DNA from: an uncultured beta proteobacterium
GTDB taxonomy: Bacteria > Pseudomonadota > Gammaproteobacteria > Burkholderiales > Burkholderiaceae_C
Assembly: GCA_903869595.1 (NCBI GenBank)
Contig: CAIPZV010000004.1
Location: 1 to 43,471 of the forward strand
Length of the DNA stretch: 43,471 bases
Direction: 5' to 3'
The position numbers and the translations under genes were made by a program. Positions 42,035 through 43,471 of the stretch are shown one piece after another. Under the pieces are notes generated by a model. The model searched no databases. It was given only the letters and a program-made list of their open reading frames with translations, and was not told the origin of the DNA. The first letter of the stretch is position 1, and the number at the start of each line of letters is the position of its first letter.

Positions 42035-42714
42035 CAGTTCGCCCCTTTCTTCGCTGCGCCTTTGGCCTTGACAGCCGGGCGCACAGTGACAAATCCACCA
42101 GCAGAACCGGGGATAGCACCTTTGATCATGAGCAATTGACGGGCTTCATCCACACGGATCACATCCAGATTCTGGGTGGTGACGGTTTCGTCGCCCATGT
42201 GGCCCGTCATGCGTTTACCGGGGAACACGCGTCCCGGGTCTTGCGCCATACCGATAGAGCCGGGAACATTGTGCGAACGGCTATTGCCGTGTGAAGCACG
42301 CTGCGACTTCATGTTGTGGCGCTTGATGGTGCCTGCAAACCCCTTGCCGATGCTGGTGCCTTGCACATCGACCTTTTGGCCAACGGTGAAAAGACCATTT
42401 ACAGCAATGACCGAGCCAGCTTGATACTGGGCAGCGACGTCTGCTGTGGTGCGGAATTCTTGGATAATTTCGCCGGCCTCTACACCCGCCTTGGCGAGGT
42501 GACCTGCAACCGGCTTGGTCACGCGCGACGCTTTGCGCGAACCGAACGTTACCTGCAAGGCAACGTAGCCATCATGGGCTTGGGTTTTCACCTGCGTCAC
42601 ACGGTTGTTAGAAACGTCCACCACCGTGACAGGGATTGCATCCCCCTCGTCGGTGAATAGGCGCATCATGCCCACCTTGCGACCCAGCAACCCTAAATGA
42701 TTGCTAAGACTCAT
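42034..42714 (-). CDS. rplC: Ribosomal protein L3
   Basis: L3 is an early-assembling large-subunit protein near the peptidyl-transferase centre. The 226-aa product starts [20 protein letters not shown], and [20 protein letters not shown] carries the Gln methylated by PrmB in E. coli. I chose ATG 42714, which follows ACGGAG; the longer frame reads into the intergenic leader. It is separated from rpsJ by 219 bases, more than expected within one operon. Confidence 0.98.
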   Translation of the reverse strand: MSLSNHLGLLGRKVGMMRLFTDEGDAIPVTVVDVSNNRVTQVKTQAHDGYVALQVTFGSRKASRVTKPVAGHLAKAGVEAGEIIQEFRTTADVAAQYQAGSVIAVNGLFTVGQKVDVQGTSIGKGFAGTIKRHNMKSQRASHGNSRSHNVPGSIGMAQDPGRVFPGKRMTGHMGDETVTTQNLDVIRVDEARQLLMIKGAIPGSAGGFVTVRPAVKAKGAAKKGAN

Positions 42715-42894
42715 TGTTTTCTCCGTAACTTCCACCGCTGCCACTTCAATTGGCGGCAACGTTGTGATGTGAAAGACTGTTGATAAATCCGTCCTAAATT
42801 GGCCAGCTTTGCGCAGGTCCAATTCAGGGACAGCCGATCAGTATAACCCGAAGAGTGGGGCTATAGGCGTTTCGCGGCCACAAAAACGCCAGAA

Positions 42895-42929
42895 TCTGTG
42901 GCTAGGCGCGCATTGCGCCTCGCCACAGA
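42895..42929 (-). promoter_or_regulatory. Hairpin between rpsJ and rplC
   Basis: TCTGTGGC (42895-42902) pairs with GCCACAGA (42922-42929), and AGGCGC (42904-42909) with GCGCCT (42915-42920), with one mismatch between. On the minus strand it follows the rpsJ stop by 4 bases and a T5 run comes about 10 bases later. It may be an attenuator or processing site; a TATACT -10-like hexamer lies further down, at 42840-42845. Confidence 0.5.
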
Positions 42930-42933
42930 AGCT

Positions 42934-43248
42934 TTATTGCAGCTTGATCTCGACGTCTACGCCTGCGGGCAAGTCCAACTTCATCAGGGCGTCCACCGTC
43001 TTGTCAGTCGGATCAACGATGTCCATCAGGCGCTGATGGGTGCGAATCTCGAACTGGTCGCGGCTGGATTTGTTGACGTGCGGCGAGCGCAGGATGTCAA
43101 AACGCTTCATGCGCGTCGGCAGGGGCACCGGGCCCTTGACAATGGCGCCGGTGCGCTTGGCAGTGTCAACGATTTCGGCTGCCGACTGGTCGATCAGTTT
43201 GTAGTCAAACGCCTTGAGGCGGATGCGAATTTTTTGCTTAGTGGCCAT
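42934..43248 (-). CDS. rpsJ: Ribosomal protein S10
   Basis: S10 (NusE) serves in the small subunit and in transcription antitermination. The 104-aa product contains [20 protein letters not shown] and [19 protein letters not shown], fully typical. It begins 24 bases after the tuf stop, so it is probably cotranscribed with tuf, and a hairpin follows it. Confidence 0.98.
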   Translation of the reverse strand: MATKQKIRIRLKAFDYKLIDQSAAEIVDTAKRTGAIVKGPVPLPTRMKRFDILRSPHVNKSSRDQFEIRTHQRLMDIVDPTDKTVDALMKLDLPAGVDVEIKLQ

Positions 43249-43272
43249 GGTAATTCCTCGGTTGGATGCGAA

Positions 43273-43471
43273 TTACGCAATGATTTTGGCAACCACACCG
43301 GCGCCGACAGTACGGCCACCTTCGCGAATGGCAAAGCGCAAGCCCTCTTCCATCGCAATGGGGTTGATCAGCTTGACCGTGATCGAGACGTTGTCGCCTG
43401 GCATCACCATCTCTTTGCCTTCAGGCAACTCGATCGCACCAGTCACGTCCGTCGTACGGAAGTAAAACTGG
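43273..43471 (-). CDS. tuf: Elongation factor Tu, C-terminal end (partial)
   Basis: Only the last 65 codons and one base are inside the window. The translated end matches domain 3 of EF-Tu: [32 protein letters not shown] and the terminal [18 protein letters not shown]-Tu delivers aminoacyl-tRNA to the ribosome. The gene continues beyond position 43471. Its place before rpsJ is the usual str-S10 order. Confidence 0.97.
   Translation of the reverse strand, partial: QFYFRTTDVTGAIELPEGKEMVMPGDNVSITVKLINPIAMEEGLRFAIREGGRTVGAGVVAKIIA

Overview
The window looks like chromosome of a betaproteobacterium of the order Burkholderiales, most likely family Comamonadaceae (Rhodoferax/Polaromonas/Limnohabitans type). 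The reasons are the GC-rich coding style, a fused LivM-LivG transporter protein, a long S3 tail, an EIIA(Man)-HPr-EI regulatory PTS operon, and the S10 ribosomal operon on the right edge. This placement is inference from gene content. I saw no rRNA, tRNA, CRISPR array, prophage or complete insertion sequence.

Layout. 1-480: non-coding flank with hairpins and a perfect SOS-type palindrome just before radA (481-1848). 2109-7056: branched-chain amino-acid-type ABC transporter (livJ, livH, fused livM-livG, livF). 7057-7527: gap with two matched 79-nt hairpins. 7528-9524 (minus): enolase-superfamily sugar-acid dehydratase-like enzyme and an SDR dehydrogenase. 9649-12315: small membrane protein, ilvE, zinc-finger protein, waaF. 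12712-14764 (minus): two-component system whose sensor has a His/Pro-rich periplasmic loop. 14867-20165: AmpG-like permease, periplasmic M48 protease, haloalkane-dehalogenase-like hydrolase, methyltransferase, EamA exporter. 20234-21822: divergent nhaR-like and IscR-like regulators; the IscR-like protein has lost the cluster cysteines.

22005-27766 is the most interesting block. Two paralogous exported PQQ/sorbosone-dehydrogenase-type proteins flank a small cytochrome c. Divergent from them is a TonB-dependent receptor that closely resembles E. coli PqqU (YncD), the PQQ uptake receptor. I read this as a PQQ-scavenging and periplasmic oxidation module. No PQQ biosynthesis gene is in the window.

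27796-32138: DUF3047 lipoprotein, glutaryl-CoA dehydrogenase, a 139-bp MITE-like element, a YghZ-type aldo/keto reductase, and a second EamA exporter. 32144-34626 (minus): ptsI, ptsH and EIIA(Man), with no sugar-specific EIIB/C. 34739-37713: lipoprotein, cytochrome c', cytochrome b561, GNAT acetyltransferase, peroxiredoxin. 37799-43471 (minus): ribosomal operon read tuf (end only), rpsJ, rplC, rplD, rplW, rplB, rpsS, rplV, rpsC, rplP, rpmC, rpsQ, ending at a strong terminator.

The two observations I would follow first are the pair of conserved-loop hairpins at 7155-7233 and 7370-7448, whose stems are unrelated in sequence but preserve pairing, and the PQQ receptor/dehydrogenase/cytochrome cluster.
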